DNA of 64,000 nt from Vibrio scophthalmi LMG 19158 (GTDB lineage: Bacteria; Pseudomonadota; Gammaproteobacteria; Enterobacterales; Vibrionaceae): positions 50,078 through 114,077 of the forward strand of contig NZ_AFWE01000083.1 in the NCBI RefSeq assembly GCF_000222585.1, given 5' to 3'. Position 1 is the first letter of the stretch; each line of letters begins with the position of its first letter. The position numbers and the translations under genes were made by a program. Shown piece by piece: positions 1 through 9,469 of the stretch. The notes beneath the pieces were generated by a model that worked only from the letters and a program-made list of their open reading frames with translations, was not told where the DNA came from and did not search any database.

Positions 1-44
1 CAAAGAGAGCTGATTCTATCGTTATTTAAAGTTTGGCTTGAATC

Positions 45-76
45 AAACGACGTTGCTTCAACGTCGTTTTTGTTTT
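45..76 (+). terminator. Rho-independent terminator of an upstream gene
   Basis: An 11-bp perfect stem (45-55 with 59-69) closes on a 3-nt loop and is followed by a T-rich run. It probably ends a plus-strand gene lying before the window. Confidence 0.8.
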
Positions 77-203
77 TTCTATACCTTAAAAGAGGCCTTA
101 ACCAGATACCTCAGATTGTCGTCTCAGCGATGATAATCGTAAAATTTAAGCACCTCGTTACATAAAACCATACAGATTATAGTGAGTTTTTCTCATTCTC
201 TAG

Positions 204-231
204 TTGCGCAGTGCGTTTTGCTCTATATAAT
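204..231 (+). promoter_or_regulatory. Sigma-70 promoter of ndh
   Basis: A -35 element TTGCGC (204-209) and a perfect -10 TATAAT (226-231) are separated by 16 bp. Transcription would start near 238, leaving a leader of about 240 nt before the GTG of ndh at 480. The call rests on sequence match only. Confidence 0.65.
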
Positions 232-249
232 GAGTAAAATAAAATTTAT

Positions 250-263
250 TTGATAAATATCAA
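250..263. promoter_or_regulatory. FNR-box, perfect consensus
   Basis: The sequence TTGATAAATATCAA matches the FNR consensus TTGAT-N4-ATCAA at every position. It lies about 12-25 nt downstream of the predicted ndh start point, where a bound protein would block transcription. In E. coli FNR represses ndh when oxygen is absent, so a repressor role is expected here. Confidence 0.75.
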
Positions 264-479
264 AAAAAATTGAGAGCGAGTGAAAAAACTTGCCCAATAT
301 TGCTGGTTGAGGCGTGTTTTTGCCCGATGAGCAAGCGACTGATACAGTCTTTCAATCCAAATACGTGTTTCATTGAGTGAACCTCTATCGCGGCGTAAGC
401 GCGAGCTAAAAATATTTCTTCAGTTTGCAGTGCGAACTGACTCAATTTCTTAGTTTTATTATTTTAGAGGATAGTTGCT

Positions 480-1769
480 GTGACACGAATTATCGTAGTA
501 GGTGGCGGCGCAGGCGGTTTAGAGCTTGCGACCAAACTAGGCCGTACACTTGGCCGCAAAGGTCGTGCGAATATTACTTTGGTTGACCGTAAGGCGAGCC
601 ATTTGTGGAAACCACTGTTGCATGAAGTGGCGACCGGTTCGTTAGACGAAGGGGTTGATGCATTGAGCTACCGTGCTCATGCGAAAAATCACCACTTTGA
701 TTTTCAGCTTGGTAGTCTGCAAGACATCGATCGCGAGCGCAAAGTGATCATCCTTTCTGAATTGAAAGATGAGCAAGGTGAGTTGTTAATGCCAAGCCGT
801 GAGCTTGAGTACGATATTTTGGTACTCGCGATCGGTTCAACATCGAATGATTTCAACACGCCGGGTGTCCGTGAAAACTGTATCTTCCTAGATAGTCCTG
901 AACAAGCTCATCGCTTCCGTACAAACATGAACAATGAGTTCCTTAAGCTGCACGCCAAAAATGGTCAAGGCACGGTGGATATTGCGATTGTTGGCGCGGG
1001 TGCAACGGGTGTTGAATTATCGGCTGAGCTACATAACGCAGTCAAAGAGCTACGTACTTACGGCTTTGGTGACCTGGATTCAAGCAAACTAAATGTGAGC
1101 CTTGTGGAAGCGGGTGAGCGTATCCTTCCTGCATTGCCACCACGTATCTCTGGTGCGGCGCATCAAGAGTTAACGAAGCTTGGTGTGAATGTACGCACCG
1201 CGACCATGGTCACTCAAGCGGACAAAGATGGCTTAACAACCAAAGATGGTGAAAAGATCCATGCGCAAATCATGGTGTGGGCTGCTGGTATTAAAGCACC
1301 TGATTTCATGAAAGAAATTGGTGGTCTGGAAAGTAACCGTATTAACCAATTGGTGGTAAAAGATACTTTGCAAACCACTCGTGATGACAACATTTTTGTT
1401 ATCGGTGATTTAGCGCAATGTACGCAACCTGATGGTTCATTTGTACCGCCACGCGCTCAAGCTGCGCACCAAATGGCTAGCCGTGCGTTTAGCAATATTG
1501 TCGCTAAACTAACCGGTCGTGAGCTGAAAGCGTATGTCTACAAAGATAATGGTTCTTTAGTCTCACTAAGTCGTTTCTCGACGGTGGGTAGCCTGATGGG
1601 CAACCTGACCAAAGGATCGATGATGATCGAGGGACGTATTGCTCGCGTGGTGTACATTTCACTGTACCGTATGCACCAAATGGCGCTGCACGGTGTGTTT
1701 AAAACCGCCCTGATTATCTTGATGGGCCGCATTAACCGCGTGTTACGCCCGAACTTGAAGCTTCACTAA
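480..1769 (+). CDS. ndh: NADH dehydrogenase II (NDH-2)
   Basis: This single-subunit, non-proton-pumping NADH:quinone oxidoreductase would feed electrons from NADH to the respiratory quinone pool at the inner membrane face. The 429-residue protein has an N-terminal FAD-binding Rossmann motif (GGGAGG, about residue 8), a second dinucleotide motif ([14 protein letters not shown]) in the middle for NADH, and the FAD-contacting VIGDLAQC motif. The C-terminal region contains amphipathic and hydrophobic stretches expected for membrane attachment. The start is GTG, with AGAGGA placed about 8 nt upstream. It appears monocistronic, ending in a strong terminator, with a promoter and FNR box upstream. 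The length matches the family. Confidence 0.95.
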   Translation: MTRIIVVGGGAGGLELATKLGRTLGRKGRANITLVDRKASHLWKPLLHEVATGSLDEGVDALSYRAHAKNHHFDFQLGSLQDIDRERKVIILSELKDEQGELLMPSRELEYDILVLAIGSTSNDFNTPGVRENCIFLDSPEQAHRFRTNMNNEFLKLHAKNGQGTVDIAIVGAGATGVELSAELHNAVKELRTYGFGDLDSSKLNVSLVEAGERILPALPPRISGAAHQELTKLGVNVRTATMVTQADKDGLTTKDGEKIHAQIMVWAAGIKAPDFMKEIGGLESNRINQLVVKDTLQTTRDDNIFVIGDLAQCTQPDGSFVPPRAQAAHQMASRAFSNIVAKLTGRELKAYVYKDNGSLVSLSRFSTVGSLMGNLTKGSMMIEGRIARVVYISLYRMHQMALHGVFKTALIILMGRINRVLRPNLKLH

Positions 1770-1780
1770 GCCGATGTTCT

Positions 1781-1822
1781 AGACATAAAAAAGAGTGCCA
1801 ATGGCACTCTTTTTTTATGTCT
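1781..1822. terminator. Bidirectional terminator between ndh and the acetyltransferase gene
   Basis: A near-perfect inverted repeat with core GAGTGCC/GGCACTC is extended on both sides by A-run and T-run arms ending ACAT/ATGT. It can end ndh on the plus strand and the acetyltransferase gene on the minus strand. Confidence 0.85.
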
Positions 1823-1834
1823 AAATGATGGGGA

Positions 1835-2374
1835 TCAACTGGGTATAATAGAATAGACCGCTCCACACTTGGGTTTGCCATTAAAGATAAAACGGTTCTC
1901 AGCATAGGTTTCAAATTTGGCACCGCAGGCAAGTGCTAATTTTTGACTCGCAAGATTATTTGGGTCACAAACCACTTCCAGCCGAGTCAGTTTTAAAATA
2001 CCAAAACAAAACTCAATCAATGCGTCGAGCGCTTTGCGGCCATAGCCCTGCTGTTGAAATTCATCGGCAATCCAATAACCTAGGCTGGCCATATTGAAGG
2101 TTTGGTAAAACTCATTAATCGCCACCATTCCAATTAACACATCGTCACTGCGTCGGAAAATCCCAAAACCATACGCATCCGATTTAACCCAATTTAAACG
2201 CGTCGCTAATAGAAAGCGTTCTGCTTCTTTGGCGCTAAACTCGCTATGACACCAATCCACCCAGTGGTGAAGGTTTGGGGATCGGACAATGAGGCGCTCA
2301 AGCTGGCGGCTCTCTTCGGCATCGATTAAGCGTAACGTAAACTCAGTGGTAATAATTTGGTAGTCAGGACTCAT
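1835..2374 (-). CDS. GNAT family N-acetyltransferase, RimJ/RimL-like
   Basis: The 179-residue protein is a predicted acetyl-CoA-dependent acetyltransferase of the ribosomal-protein-serine acetyltransferase type (Acetyltransf_3). Visible landmarks are the N-terminal strand ending in RLI, the central LGYWIADEFQQQGYG segment that forms the acetyl-CoA pyrophosphate loop (Q/RxxGxG type), and the ASQKLALACGAKFE motif typical of RimJ/RimL relatives. The substrate could be a protein N-terminus or a small molecule; the sequence does not decide. It stands alone between two terminators, with no obvious partner gene. Confidence 0.85.
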   Translation of the reverse strand: MSPDYQIITTEFTLRLIDAEESRQLERLIVRSPNLHHWVDWCHSEFSAKEAERFLLATRLNWVKSDAYGFGIFRRSDDVLIGMVAINEFYQTFNMASLGYWIADEFQQQGYGRKALDALIEFCFGILKLTRLEVVCDPNNLASQKLALACGAKFETYAENRFIFNGKPKCGAVYSIIPS

Positions 2375-2484
2375 AGGTGATCACAATTAACCGCAGTGAA
2401 TGGTGAGTATATACCGAAATAGAGAGGGGTGTTGTGAAGCGCTCGTTGTTCGTGTCTGGCGCAAGTTATACGCTTTGGGAAAAT

Positions 2485-2515
2485 AAAAACGCCCTCTACC
2501 TTAGAGGGCGTTTTT
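2485..2515. terminator. Terminator downstream of csiV
   Basis: A perfect 14-bp stem (2485-2498 with 2502-2515) with a 3-nt loop carries A and T tails on the two sides. It is placed to end the minus-strand pilZ-mfd-csiV transcript. Confidence 0.85.
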
Positions 2516-2560
2516 GATATTGCTACTGCGTGTTAGATCAAGCGACTAAGAGTCGTTGCA

Positions 2561-3328
2561 TCAGTTGACGCGACGCACTTGAATGATCATGCCCAGTAAT
2601 GGGTGGTCAAGGAAGTGGGTTTCACCGCTGCGCATGCGACGTTTTTGATCCATGCGATAGCTTTTAAGAAACTCTTCGGTATGCACTGTCGGTGTAATCT
2701 CTGTCATCAAACCCGCTTGAACCGTGTTGTCTGTGCTAAAAGTTGCGGTTTCACCAATCTCAATTTCGCGATCTTCAAGAATGATGTCACGTACACTTGG
2801 CTCTTTTAAGTCCATTTGAACATCAGCATACAGATAGTGTTCAACGTAAATCTGTAACTTACCATCAAGCTCATACAGCGGTTTAGGGATGGTGTGCTCG
2901 GTTACGCCATCAATGACGGATTCATTGCCTAGGCCAATTGGTGAACCATCAGGATTAAATTGACCAGAGTAGTCTTTACCCGCCGTGATATGGAATATCG
3001 GGGCTGATAAGCGACCTTTATCACCTTGGCGCCACGCTTTATGCATTAACACTTGAAAACCAGCGTGATTACGCAGTTTTTGTGCTTGAGCATCGAGCTT
3101 ATAGTTTGCACGAGAAAGCATCTGAACGCCTTTACGAGCGCGGTAGTTGGTGTCACCAAAGCTACCTACTTTATCCATAGTGATCTCAGGCAGAGTGTTT
3201 GGCCACGATTCAGTAACTTTCTCTGCATCCACTGCGCGTTTAAATATGATCACTTCGACATCAAATTGTCGCTGCGCCAAGCTTGGCATAGCAACAAAGA
3301 AGAGAAGCAGTGCGATCAGCTTTTTCAT
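2561..3328 (-). CDS. csiV: Peptidoglycan-binding protein CsiV
   Basis: CsiV is a periplasmic peptidoglycan-binding protein described in Vibrio cholerae, where it works with LpoA to support the cell wall synthase PBP1A. The protein here is 255 residues with a clear signal peptide cleaved after about residue 18 (ending PSLA) and a mature start QRQFDVEVIIFKR. No enzymatic motif is visible. I chose the ATG at 3328 because GGAG lies 5 nt upstream; the in-frame GTG at 3331 is too close to it. It follows mfd by 36 nt, and that gap contains a small hairpin. Identification rests on sequence recognition plus its place after mfd. Confidence 0.85.
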   Translation of the reverse strand: MKKLIALLLFFVAMPSLAQRQFDVEVIIFKRAVDAEKVTESWPNTLPEITMDKVGSFGDTNYRARKGVQMLSRANYKLDAQAQKLRNHAGFQVLMHKAWRQGDKGRLSAPIFHITAGKDYSGQFNPDGSPIGLGNESVIDGVTEHTIPKPLYELDGKLQIYVEHYLYADVQMDLKEPSVRDIILEDREIEIGETATFSTDNTVQAGLMTEITPTVHTEEFLKSYRMDQKRRMRSGETHFLDHPLLGMIIQVRRVN

Positions 3329-3340
3329 CACAACTCCGTA

Positions 3341-3360
3341 TTTGGGTAACTTTACCCAAA
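3341..3360. repeat. Hairpin in the mfd-csiV gap
   Basis: An 8-bp perfect inverted repeat (TTTGGGTA with TACCCAAA) with a 4-nt loop occupies most of the 36-nt gap, directly upstream of the csiV ribosome binding site on the minus strand. It lacks a T run and is more likely a translation or RNA-stability element than a terminator. Confidence 0.5.
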
Positions 3361-3364
3361 ATAT

Positions 3365-6300
3365 CTAATCTTGTTTTGGTAATAAATTTTGCTGGAATTC
3401 AGCCAGCATGTCAGTAACAAATTGAATTCTTTGCCGTCTATCCGCTAATGATACAATAAACTTGAACTTAGTTGGTCCTTCCATTGCGAATTTCTGTGGC
3501 TGAGATTGTAACAGTCTAACCAAATACATGGGATTTATGTCAGCATCAGGATAGAACTCAATATAGCCGCCCTTGTCATGAGCTTCAATCTTCTTCACTT
3601 TTAGCTGCGCTGCGGCCAGTTTAAGCTCAGCAACGGAGAGTAGATTTTTCGCCGCATCGGGCAGTAAACCAAAGCGATCAATCAATTCTACCTTTAAGTT
3701 GTTGAGATCATCTTTATCAGCCACACTTGCGATCTGCTTATACATTGATAAGCGTGTGTTCACATCTGGGATATAGTCTTCAGGCAGCAAGGCTGGGATG
3801 CGCATTTCAACTTCGGTTTGCTCACGCAGTAAGTCATCGAGTGACGGCTCTTTGCCTTCACGTAGTGCTTCTACCGCTTGCTCCAGCATTTCCATGTAGA
3901 GGGTAAAACCGACCGATTGGATTTGACCGCTTTGTTCGTCACCAAGCAGTTCACCCGCACCACGAATTTCTAAATCGTGGGTTGCCAGAGTAAAGCCAGC
4001 CCCCAAGTCTTCCAATGAAGCAATCGCATCAAGGCGCTTGATTGCGTCTTTGGTCATCGCTTTAGGATGAGGCGTGAGCAAATAGGCATACGCTTGGTGG
4101 TGTGAACGTCCTACACGACCGCGCAATTGGTGCAACTGCGCCAAACCAAGGTTGTCTGCGCGATCCATAATGATGGTGTTGGCGGTTGGTACATCAATAC
4201 CCGTCTCGATAATGGTGGTACACACGAGCAAGTTAAAGCGTTGGTGATAGAAATCGTTCATCACTTTTTCTAGTTCACGTTCGCGCATTTGTCCGTGAGC
4301 GACGGTGACACGAGCTTCAGGGACTAACTTCTCTAAATCCTCGGCGACCTTATCGATGGTTTCCACTTGATTGTGTAAGAAGTAGATTTGGCCACCACGC
4401 ATAATTTCACGCAAAATAGCTTCGCGGATCACAGTGTCTTCACGTTGACGGACAAAGGTTTTGATCGCCAAACGGCGTGCTGGTGGTGTGGCGATGATCG
4501 AGAGATCGCGCATGCCACTCATCGCCATGTTGAGCGTACGTGGGATTGGCGTTGCGGTTAACGTCAGAATGTCGACATCCGCGCGCATCGCTTTCATTTT
4601 CTCTTTCTGGCGAACACCAAAGCGGTGTTCTTCGTCAACGATCAGCAGACCAAGATCTTTAAAGACGATGTCATTGGACAGTAGCTTGTGTGTACCAACC
4701 ACAAGGTCGACTTTGCCATCCGCGATGTCTTGCAACACCAGCTTTTGCTCTTTGGCGCTTTTAAAGCGTGACAGTACTTCGACGCGGATTGGTAAATTGG
4801 CAAAGCGGTCACGGAAGTTCTCAAAGTGCTGCTGGGCAAGCAGTGTAGTCGGCACGAGTACCGCGACTTGTTTGCCGTTGTCGGTGGCGACAAACGCCGC
4901 GCGCATTGCGACTTCGGTTTTACCAAAACCAACATCACCACACACCAAGCGGTCCATGGCTTTGGCTTGGCACATGTCTGACATCACAGCATTGATGGCC
5001 ATGCTTTGGTCATCGGTCTCCTCAAAGGGGAAACCGGCTTTAAAGGTCGCGTATTGGCCTCGATCAAGCGCAAACTTGTAGCCAGGCTTGAGCTCGCGTT
5101 TGGCATACACATCGAGCAGTTCGGCCGCAACATCACGCACTTTTTCTGCTGCTTTGCGGCGCGCTTTGGTCCACGCTTCTCCACCTAGTTTATGCAGAGG
5201 TGCGCTGTCTTCAGCCCCTCCGGAATAACGGCTAATTAGATTCAGTGATGCAACAGGAACGTACAGTTTGGCTTCGTTTTGATACTCAAGCGTCACGTAT
5301 TCGGTGATCATGCCGCCCGCTTCAAGCGTTTGTAAACCAAGATAACGGCCGATACCGTGATCAATATGTACCACAGGTTGGCCGGGTTTTAGCTCAGCAA
5401 GATTGCGAATAACGGCATCGCTATTGGTCGCTTTGCGATCTTTTCGGCGGCGCTGGATAACGCGATCACCCAGCAAATCACTTTCACAGATGAAGGCAAT
5501 TTGATTGTCGCCATAAAGGAAGCCATGTTCGGCAGCACCAATGACGAGGGTGAATTTCTCTTTGTGTGCGAGAGCCTCGCAGAAGCTGGCACATTCAATC
5601 GGGCGCAGCTTGATACGCTGTAGTAGCTCTAACAACGCTTCGCGGCGACCTTCAGATTCTACCGAGAAGATAATCTTACCGTTGTAGCCTTCACTAAATT
5701 GACGCAGCGTGGCCATTGGCTCTTTATTTTGATGTTGAACGGTGAGTTCAGGTAGTGCCGTTATGTCTGGATTTTGGCGACCTTGTTTTCTCTTAACCGT
5801 GTCAACGCTAAGCAGTGCTTGTGGCAGTGCTTTAAATTGGGCGAATAACTCGTCCTTTTTCAGCCACAATTCATGGGGCGGAAGTAATGGTCGTAATGGA
5901 TCGACTTTGCGTTGATCGTAGCGATAGTCAACATCAGTGAGGAATTGGTCGATCGCTGCTTCAATATCGCCTACCGCTATTAACTGACTGTTGTCGGGGA
6001 TATAGTCAAACAGCGTTTCCGTTTGCTCAAAGAACAACGGTTGCCAATATTCGATGCCTGCAGGCCAAGTGCCTTTGCTAACCTGCATGTAGACAGATTC
6101 AGGTTCACGGCGCGCTTCGAATCGCTGACGCCAACGAATGCGGAAATCTTCAATCGCGCTTTCAGAGGTCGGAAATTCATGAGCAGGTAGCAAGCGAATT
6201 TCACTAACGTCAGTAATAGAACGTTGATTCTCGGGATCAAAGGTGCGAATGGTATCAATTTCGTCATCGAAGAAGTCGATACGGTAGGGATCATTTGACC

Positions 6301-6829
6301 CCATCGGGAACAAATCAATGATTGAACCTCGGCTAGCATACTCACCGGGACCAAAGACTTGATCGACATGGCGGTAACCCGATTTTTCTAACTGTAGACG
6401 CAGCTTTTCAAGTGAGAATAGATCACCGGTTTTTACCATTAATGTGTGCTGCATTAAGAAATCGCGTGGCGATTGGCGTTGCAACAGAGTATTAATCGGT
6501 ACGATGGTGATGCCGTCACTTTGGGTCGGCAATTGATAGAGTCTTGCGATACGATCAGAGATGATCTCTTGGTGAGGAGAAAAATTATCGTATGGCAGGG
6601 TTTCCCAGTCAGGGAATAGACGCACGGTATGCTCAGTGAACTGCTCCAACTCTTGTTGCAGTTTTAGTGCGCTTTGCGGATCAGGCGTCGCTAACAACGT
6701 ATGACCAGCGTGTTGCTCTGCTAACTCAGCAATGGCTAAAGCCAGTGCTGAGCCTGGTAAATTGCCAACGAATTTCTTATCGCCAGCACCTTGTGGATTT
6801 ACAAGGTTAAGTAATGATGGTTTTGACAT
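3365..6829 (-). CDS. mfd: Transcription-repair coupling factor Mfd
   Basis: Mfd is a DNA translocase that removes RNA polymerase stalled at lesions and recruits UvrA, giving strand-specific nucleotide excision repair. The 1154-residue length is typical. From the N-terminus it has the UvrB-homologous module, the RNA-polymerase interaction domain (VHIDHGIGRYLGL, near residue 490), the RecG-like motor with Walker A (CGDVGFGKTEVA) and Walker B box (VDEEHRFG), helicase motifs TATPIPRTL and QLRGRVGRS, and a C-terminal TRCF domain. It starts 9 nt after the pilZ-type gene stops, so the two are probably cotranscribed. Confidence 0.98.
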   Translation of the reverse strand: MSKPSLLNLVNPQGAGDKKFVGNLPGSALALAIAELAEQHAGHTLLATPDPQSALKLQQELEQFTEHTVRLFPDWETLPYDNFSPHQEIISDRIARLYQLPTQSDGITIVPINTLLQRQSPRDFLMQHTLMVKTGDLFSLEKLRLQLEKSGYRHVDQVFGPGEYASRGSIIDLFPMGSNDPYRIDFFDDEIDTIRTFDPENQRSITDVSEIRLLPAHEFPTSESAIEDFRIRWRQRFEARREPESVYMQVSKGTWPAGIEYWQPLFFEQTETLFDYIPDNSQLIAVGDIEAAIDQFLTDVDYRYDQRKVDPLRPLLPPHELWLKKDELFAQFKALPQALLSVDTVKRKQGRQNPDITALPELTVQHQNKEPMATLRQFSEGYNGKIIFSVESEGRREALLELLQRIKLRPIECASFCEALAHKEKFTLVIGAAEHGFLYGDNQIAFICESDLLGDRVIQRRRKDRKATNSDAVIRNLAELKPGQPVVHIDHGIGRYLGLQTLEAGGMITEYVTLEYQNEAKLYVPVASLNLISRYSGGAEDSAPLHKLGGEAWTKARRKAAEKVRDVAAELLDVYAKRELKPGYKFALDRGQYATFKAGFPFEETDDQSMAINAVMSDMCQAKAMDRLVCGDVGFGKTEVAMRAAFVATDNGKQVAVLVPTTLLAQQHFENFRDRFANLPIRVEVLSRFKSAKEQKLVLQDIADGKVDLVVGTHKLLSNDIVFKDLGLLIVDEEHRFGVRQKEKMKAMRADVDILTLTATPIPRTLNMAMSGMRDLSIIATPPARRLAIKTFVRQREDTVIREAILREIMRGGQIYFLHNQVETIDKVAEDLEKLVPEARVTVAHGQMRERELEKVMNDFYHQRFNLLVCTTIIETGIDVPTANTIIMDRADNLGLAQLHQLRGRVGRSHHQAYAYLLTPHPKAMTKDAIKRLDAIASLEDLGAGFTLATHDLEIRGAGELLGDEQSGQIQSVGFTLYMEMLEQAVEALREGKEPSLDDLLREQTEVEMRIPALLPEDYIPDVNTRLSMYKQIASVADKDDLNNLKVELIDRFGLLPDAAKNLLSVAELKLAAAQLKVKKIEAHDKGGYIEFYPDADINPMYLVRLLQSQPQKFAMEGPTKFKFIVSLADRRQRIQFVTDMLAEFQQNLLPKQD

Positions 6830-6838
6830 GTTGTTACG

Positions 6839-7405
6839 CTATTTTTCGCGGTTTAGAGAGCGCTGTCTTAGCAATTTTTGTTGTTGATAAAGGGCGGCCT
6901 TTATTAACAAATCTTGGTCTAAATCGCGGAGTAGGTCGTACTTGACGGAAATCACATACTGCTGGTTTTCTTGCGTACATTGAGTCACGGAGCCATAACA
7001 ATAAATGGCGGCAGCAGGATGGTCGAGAAACAATTTAATGCGCAGCTTCTGGCCGATGTTTAAAGCGTTTTCGGCTTGATAGCTAAACTGGCTGGCACCA
7101 AAGGTTAATGTTTGATGACGAAGCGTAGGATCATCTTGCTGCGATAACATAAAGGTTAGCAGAAGATTGAGCTTACTATTTTGGGTGTCTAACAATTGAA
7201 TGACGTGCTTAAAATCATTGCTTTTAAGTTCTGCACGAGCGGCATCATTCAGTTGGTCTAGAAAACTGAACTCACTGGCGACCAGAAATGGTGCGGGGAT
7301 TTCAGACTCAAATTGGTCGAAGGTCGGATAAGGCGCATCTTCTGCCAAGGCTTCGACGTTGGCGATCATTTGATAATGAACGGAGAAATATTCTTGGTCA
7401 GACAT
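6839..7405 (-). CDS. plzB: PilZ-like protein with degenerate c-di-GMP motif
   Basis: The 188-residue soluble protein resembles the PilZ-domain proteins found between lolC and mfd in Vibrio (PlzB in V. cholerae). The N-terminal half is helical and acidic. The C-terminal half is the presumed PilZ barrel, but the canonical RxxxR...(D/N)xSxxG ligand motif is not evident: the equivalent stretch reads FGASQFSY. It may therefore not bind c-di-GMP in the usual way. I chose the ATG at 7405 because AGAAGG lies upstream, rather than the longer frame to 7447. It is the first gene of the pilZ-mfd-csiV cluster. The symbol is assigned mainly from gene order. Confidence 0.6.
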   Translation of the reverse strand: MSDQEYFSVHYQMIANVEALAEDAPYPTFDQFESEIPAPFLVASEFSFLDQLNDAARAELKSNDFKHVIQLLDTQNSKLNLLLTFMLSQQDDPTLRHQTLTFGASQFSYQAENALNIGQKLRIKLFLDHPAAAIYCYGSVTQCTQENQQYVISVKYDLLRDLDQDLLIKAALYQQQKLLRQRSLNREK

Positions 7406-7581
7406 GCAACTTTTCCTTCTATTGATGTTCTGATTATCGTCATACACGGCAACTAATCAAGGTATGTCATTGTTATCGGCGACTTAATTGCTAAATTTAA
7501 CCGTGAAATGGCAATTTAACGCTATCAGCCCTTTAAATTAACCGTTACAGTATTCGTCATTATTTGGCTTTGGTTTTTGTT

Positions 7582-8790
7582 ATGTTTCATCCAGTGTCGA
7601 CCTATATTGGATTGCGCTACTTACGTGGCCGCTCTGGTGATAGGTTTAGCCGTTTTGTTTCTTATATGTCGACGGCCGGTATCACGATTGGTGTGATGTC
7701 TTTGGTGACCGTGCTCTCGGTCATGAATGGTTTTGAAGGCCAACTTAAAGGCCGCATCCTTGGTGTTCTGCCGCAGGCAATTGTTTCTCATGATGGTGGT
7801 AAAACACCGCGCACTGAGAGCGCACCGGAATTTATTCAAGCGATGTCGAGCGCCGGCCATCCAGAGCCGATTGTGCAAAGTGAAGCGGTGATTCAAAGTG
7901 CTAAAAAACTTAGCGCAGGTTTGCTTATTGGCATTGAGCCTGGCGAACATGACCCGATTGAAAAACACTTGATTGCAGGTCGCCTTTCAGATCTGCAAGC
8001 GGGTAAGTACCAACTTTTTCTCGGCAGTTCACTGGCACGTTCAATGGACTTATCGCTGGGCGATAAAGTGCGTTTGATGGTGACCAGCGCCAGTCAATTT
8101 ACCCCTCTTGGCCGTATTCCTAGCCAGCGTATTTTCACTGTCGCGGGGATTTACAATACGGGTTCTGATGTTGATGGTCAGTTGATGCTAACTCATCTGG
8201 ATGATGCTGCGCGCTTGATGCGTTTGAATAAAGAGACGATGACGGGATGGCGTTTATTCTTTGATGACCCATTTGTGGTCAGCGATATGAGTAGACAGCT
8301 ACTACCAGAAGGGTGGCAGTGGCAAGATTGGCGTGCGCAACGAGGTGAACTGTTCCAAGCAGTACGCATGGAGAAAAACATGATGGGCTTGATGCTTGGC
8401 CTGATTGTCGGCGTTGCAGCATTTAACATTGTTTCTGCACTCATCATGGTGGTGATGGAAAAACAAGCCGAAGTGGCTATCTTGAAAACTCAAGGCATGA
8501 CCGATCGCCAAGTGATGGCCATTTTTATGGTGCAAGGCGCGAGCAGTGGTGTGGTCGGTGCCGTGATTGGTGGCGGACTTGGTGTGCTCCTCTCGGCAAA
8601 TCTAAATAGCTTATTAGAGAGTGCGGGTATTGCTTTGTTTTCATTTGGTGGTTCATTGCCTGTGGTGATTAATCCGCTGCAAATATTGGTTGTCGTTTCT
8701 TTGGCTGTGATGCTCAGCCTACTGGCAACACTGTTTCCTTCTTATCGAGCATCGTCTGTTAAACCTGCTGAGGCATTAAGATATGAGTGA
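7582..8790 (+). CDS. lolC: Lipoprotein-releasing ABC transporter permease LolC
   Basis: LolC is one of the two inner-membrane permeases of LolCDE, which extracts mature outer-membrane lipoproteins and passes them to the periplasmic carrier LolA. The 402-residue protein has an N-terminal membrane segment (near residue 25-50, ending VMNGFEGQ), a large periplasmic domain, and three C-terminal membrane segments of the FtsX type. The ATG at 7582 gives the usual [17 protein letters not shown] start; a longer TTG frame from 7564 adds nothing conserved. The gene overlaps lolD by 8 nt and heads the lolCDE operon. Confidence 0.95.
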   Translation: MFHPVSTYIGLRYLRGRSGDRFSRFVSYMSTAGITIGVMSLVTVLSVMNGFEGQLKGRILGVLPQAIVSHDGGKTPRTESAPEFIQAMSSAGHPEPIVQSEAVIQSAKKLSAGLLIGIEPGEHDPIEKHLIAGRLSDLQAGKYQLFLGSSLARSMDLSLGDKVRLMVTSASQFTPLGRIPSQRIFTVAGIYNTGSDVDGQLMLTHLDDAARLMRLNKETMTGWRLFFDDPFVVSDMSRQLLPEGWQWQDWRAQRGELFQAVRMEKNMMGLMLGLIVGVAAFNIVSALIMVVMEKQAEVAILKTQGMTDRQVMAIFMVQGASSGVVGAVIGGGLGVLLSANLNSLLESAGIALFSFGGSLPVVINPLQILVVVSLAVMLSLLATLFPSYRASSVKPAEALRYE

Positions 8791-9469
8791 TTTACTACAG
8801 TGTCGTGATGTAACCAAGATTTATCATGAAGGGGCGCTGGAAACTCAAGTTTTGAAAGGCGTCAGCTTTGATTTGAAACGCGGCGAACTGGTCTCAATTA
8901 TTGGTACCTCTGGCTCGGGTAAAAGTACCTTACTGCATGTGTTAGGCGCTTTAGATGACACTAGTGCCGGACAAGTGACTTTCTTAGGGCAAGAATTGTC
9001 CAAGCTCAGCTCAAATAAACAAGCCAAGTTGCGTAATAAGCACTTAGGCTTCGTCTACCAGTTTCATCATTTGTTGGCCGATTTTAGCGCGTTAGAAAAT
9101 GTCGCAATGCCTTTGTTGATTGGTGGTATGAAAGTGGCTGAAGCGAAGCAAAAAGCGCTCGCGTTGCTCGATAAAGTCGGTCTTTCTCATCGCGTTGAGC
9201 ATCGCCCATCGGAATTGTCAGGTGGTGAACGCCAACGTGTCGCGATTGCCCGAGCCTTGGTGAATAGCCCTGACCTAGTGTTAGCGGACGAGCCGACTGG
9301 CAATCTTGACCATAAAACCGCGCTGGCGATCTACGATCTGATGCGAGAGCTAAATCAGGAGTCTGGTACCGCGTTTTTAGTCGTGACTCACGATGGTGAG
9401 TTAGCTGGGAAGATGGATCGCCAATTGCACATGAAAGATGGTTTGTTGGTTGATGTGGAGGGCGTGTAG
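8783..9469 (+). CDS. lolD: Lipoprotein-releasing ABC transporter ATPase LolD
   Basis: LolD powers lipoprotein extraction by LolC and LolE from the cytoplasmic side. The 228-residue protein has Walker A (GTSGSGKST, about residues 41-49), a Q-loop (FVYQFHHLL), the ABC signature LSGGERQR, Walker B ([13 protein letters not shown]) and the H-loop (VVTHD). FxYQxHHLL is characteristic of LolD. It overlaps lolC upstream, and its TAG stop shares one base with the GTG of lolE, so translation is probably coupled through the operon. Confidence 0.97.
   Translation: MSDLLQCRDVTKIYHEGALETQVLKGVSFDLKRGELVSIIGTSGSGKSTLLHVLGALDDTSAGQVTFLGQELSKLSSNKQAKLRNKHLGFVYQFHHLLADFSALENVAMPLLIGGMKVAEAKQKALALLDKVGLSHRVEHRPSELSGGERQRVAIARALVNSPDLVLADEPTGNLDHKTALAIYDLMRELNQESGTAFLVVTHDGELAGKMDRQLHMKDGLLVDVEGV

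Noticed and set aside
260-445. A 61-residue minus-strand open frame before ndh
   Set aside because: No signal, domain or good ribosome binding site, and it lies inside the ndh leader, which has a strong promoter and FNR box on the plus strand.
4461-5081. A 206-residue plus-strand open frame inside mfd
   Set aside because: It is antisense to the highly conserved mfd motor domain and has no recognisable domain; a shadow frame of a biased codon pattern.
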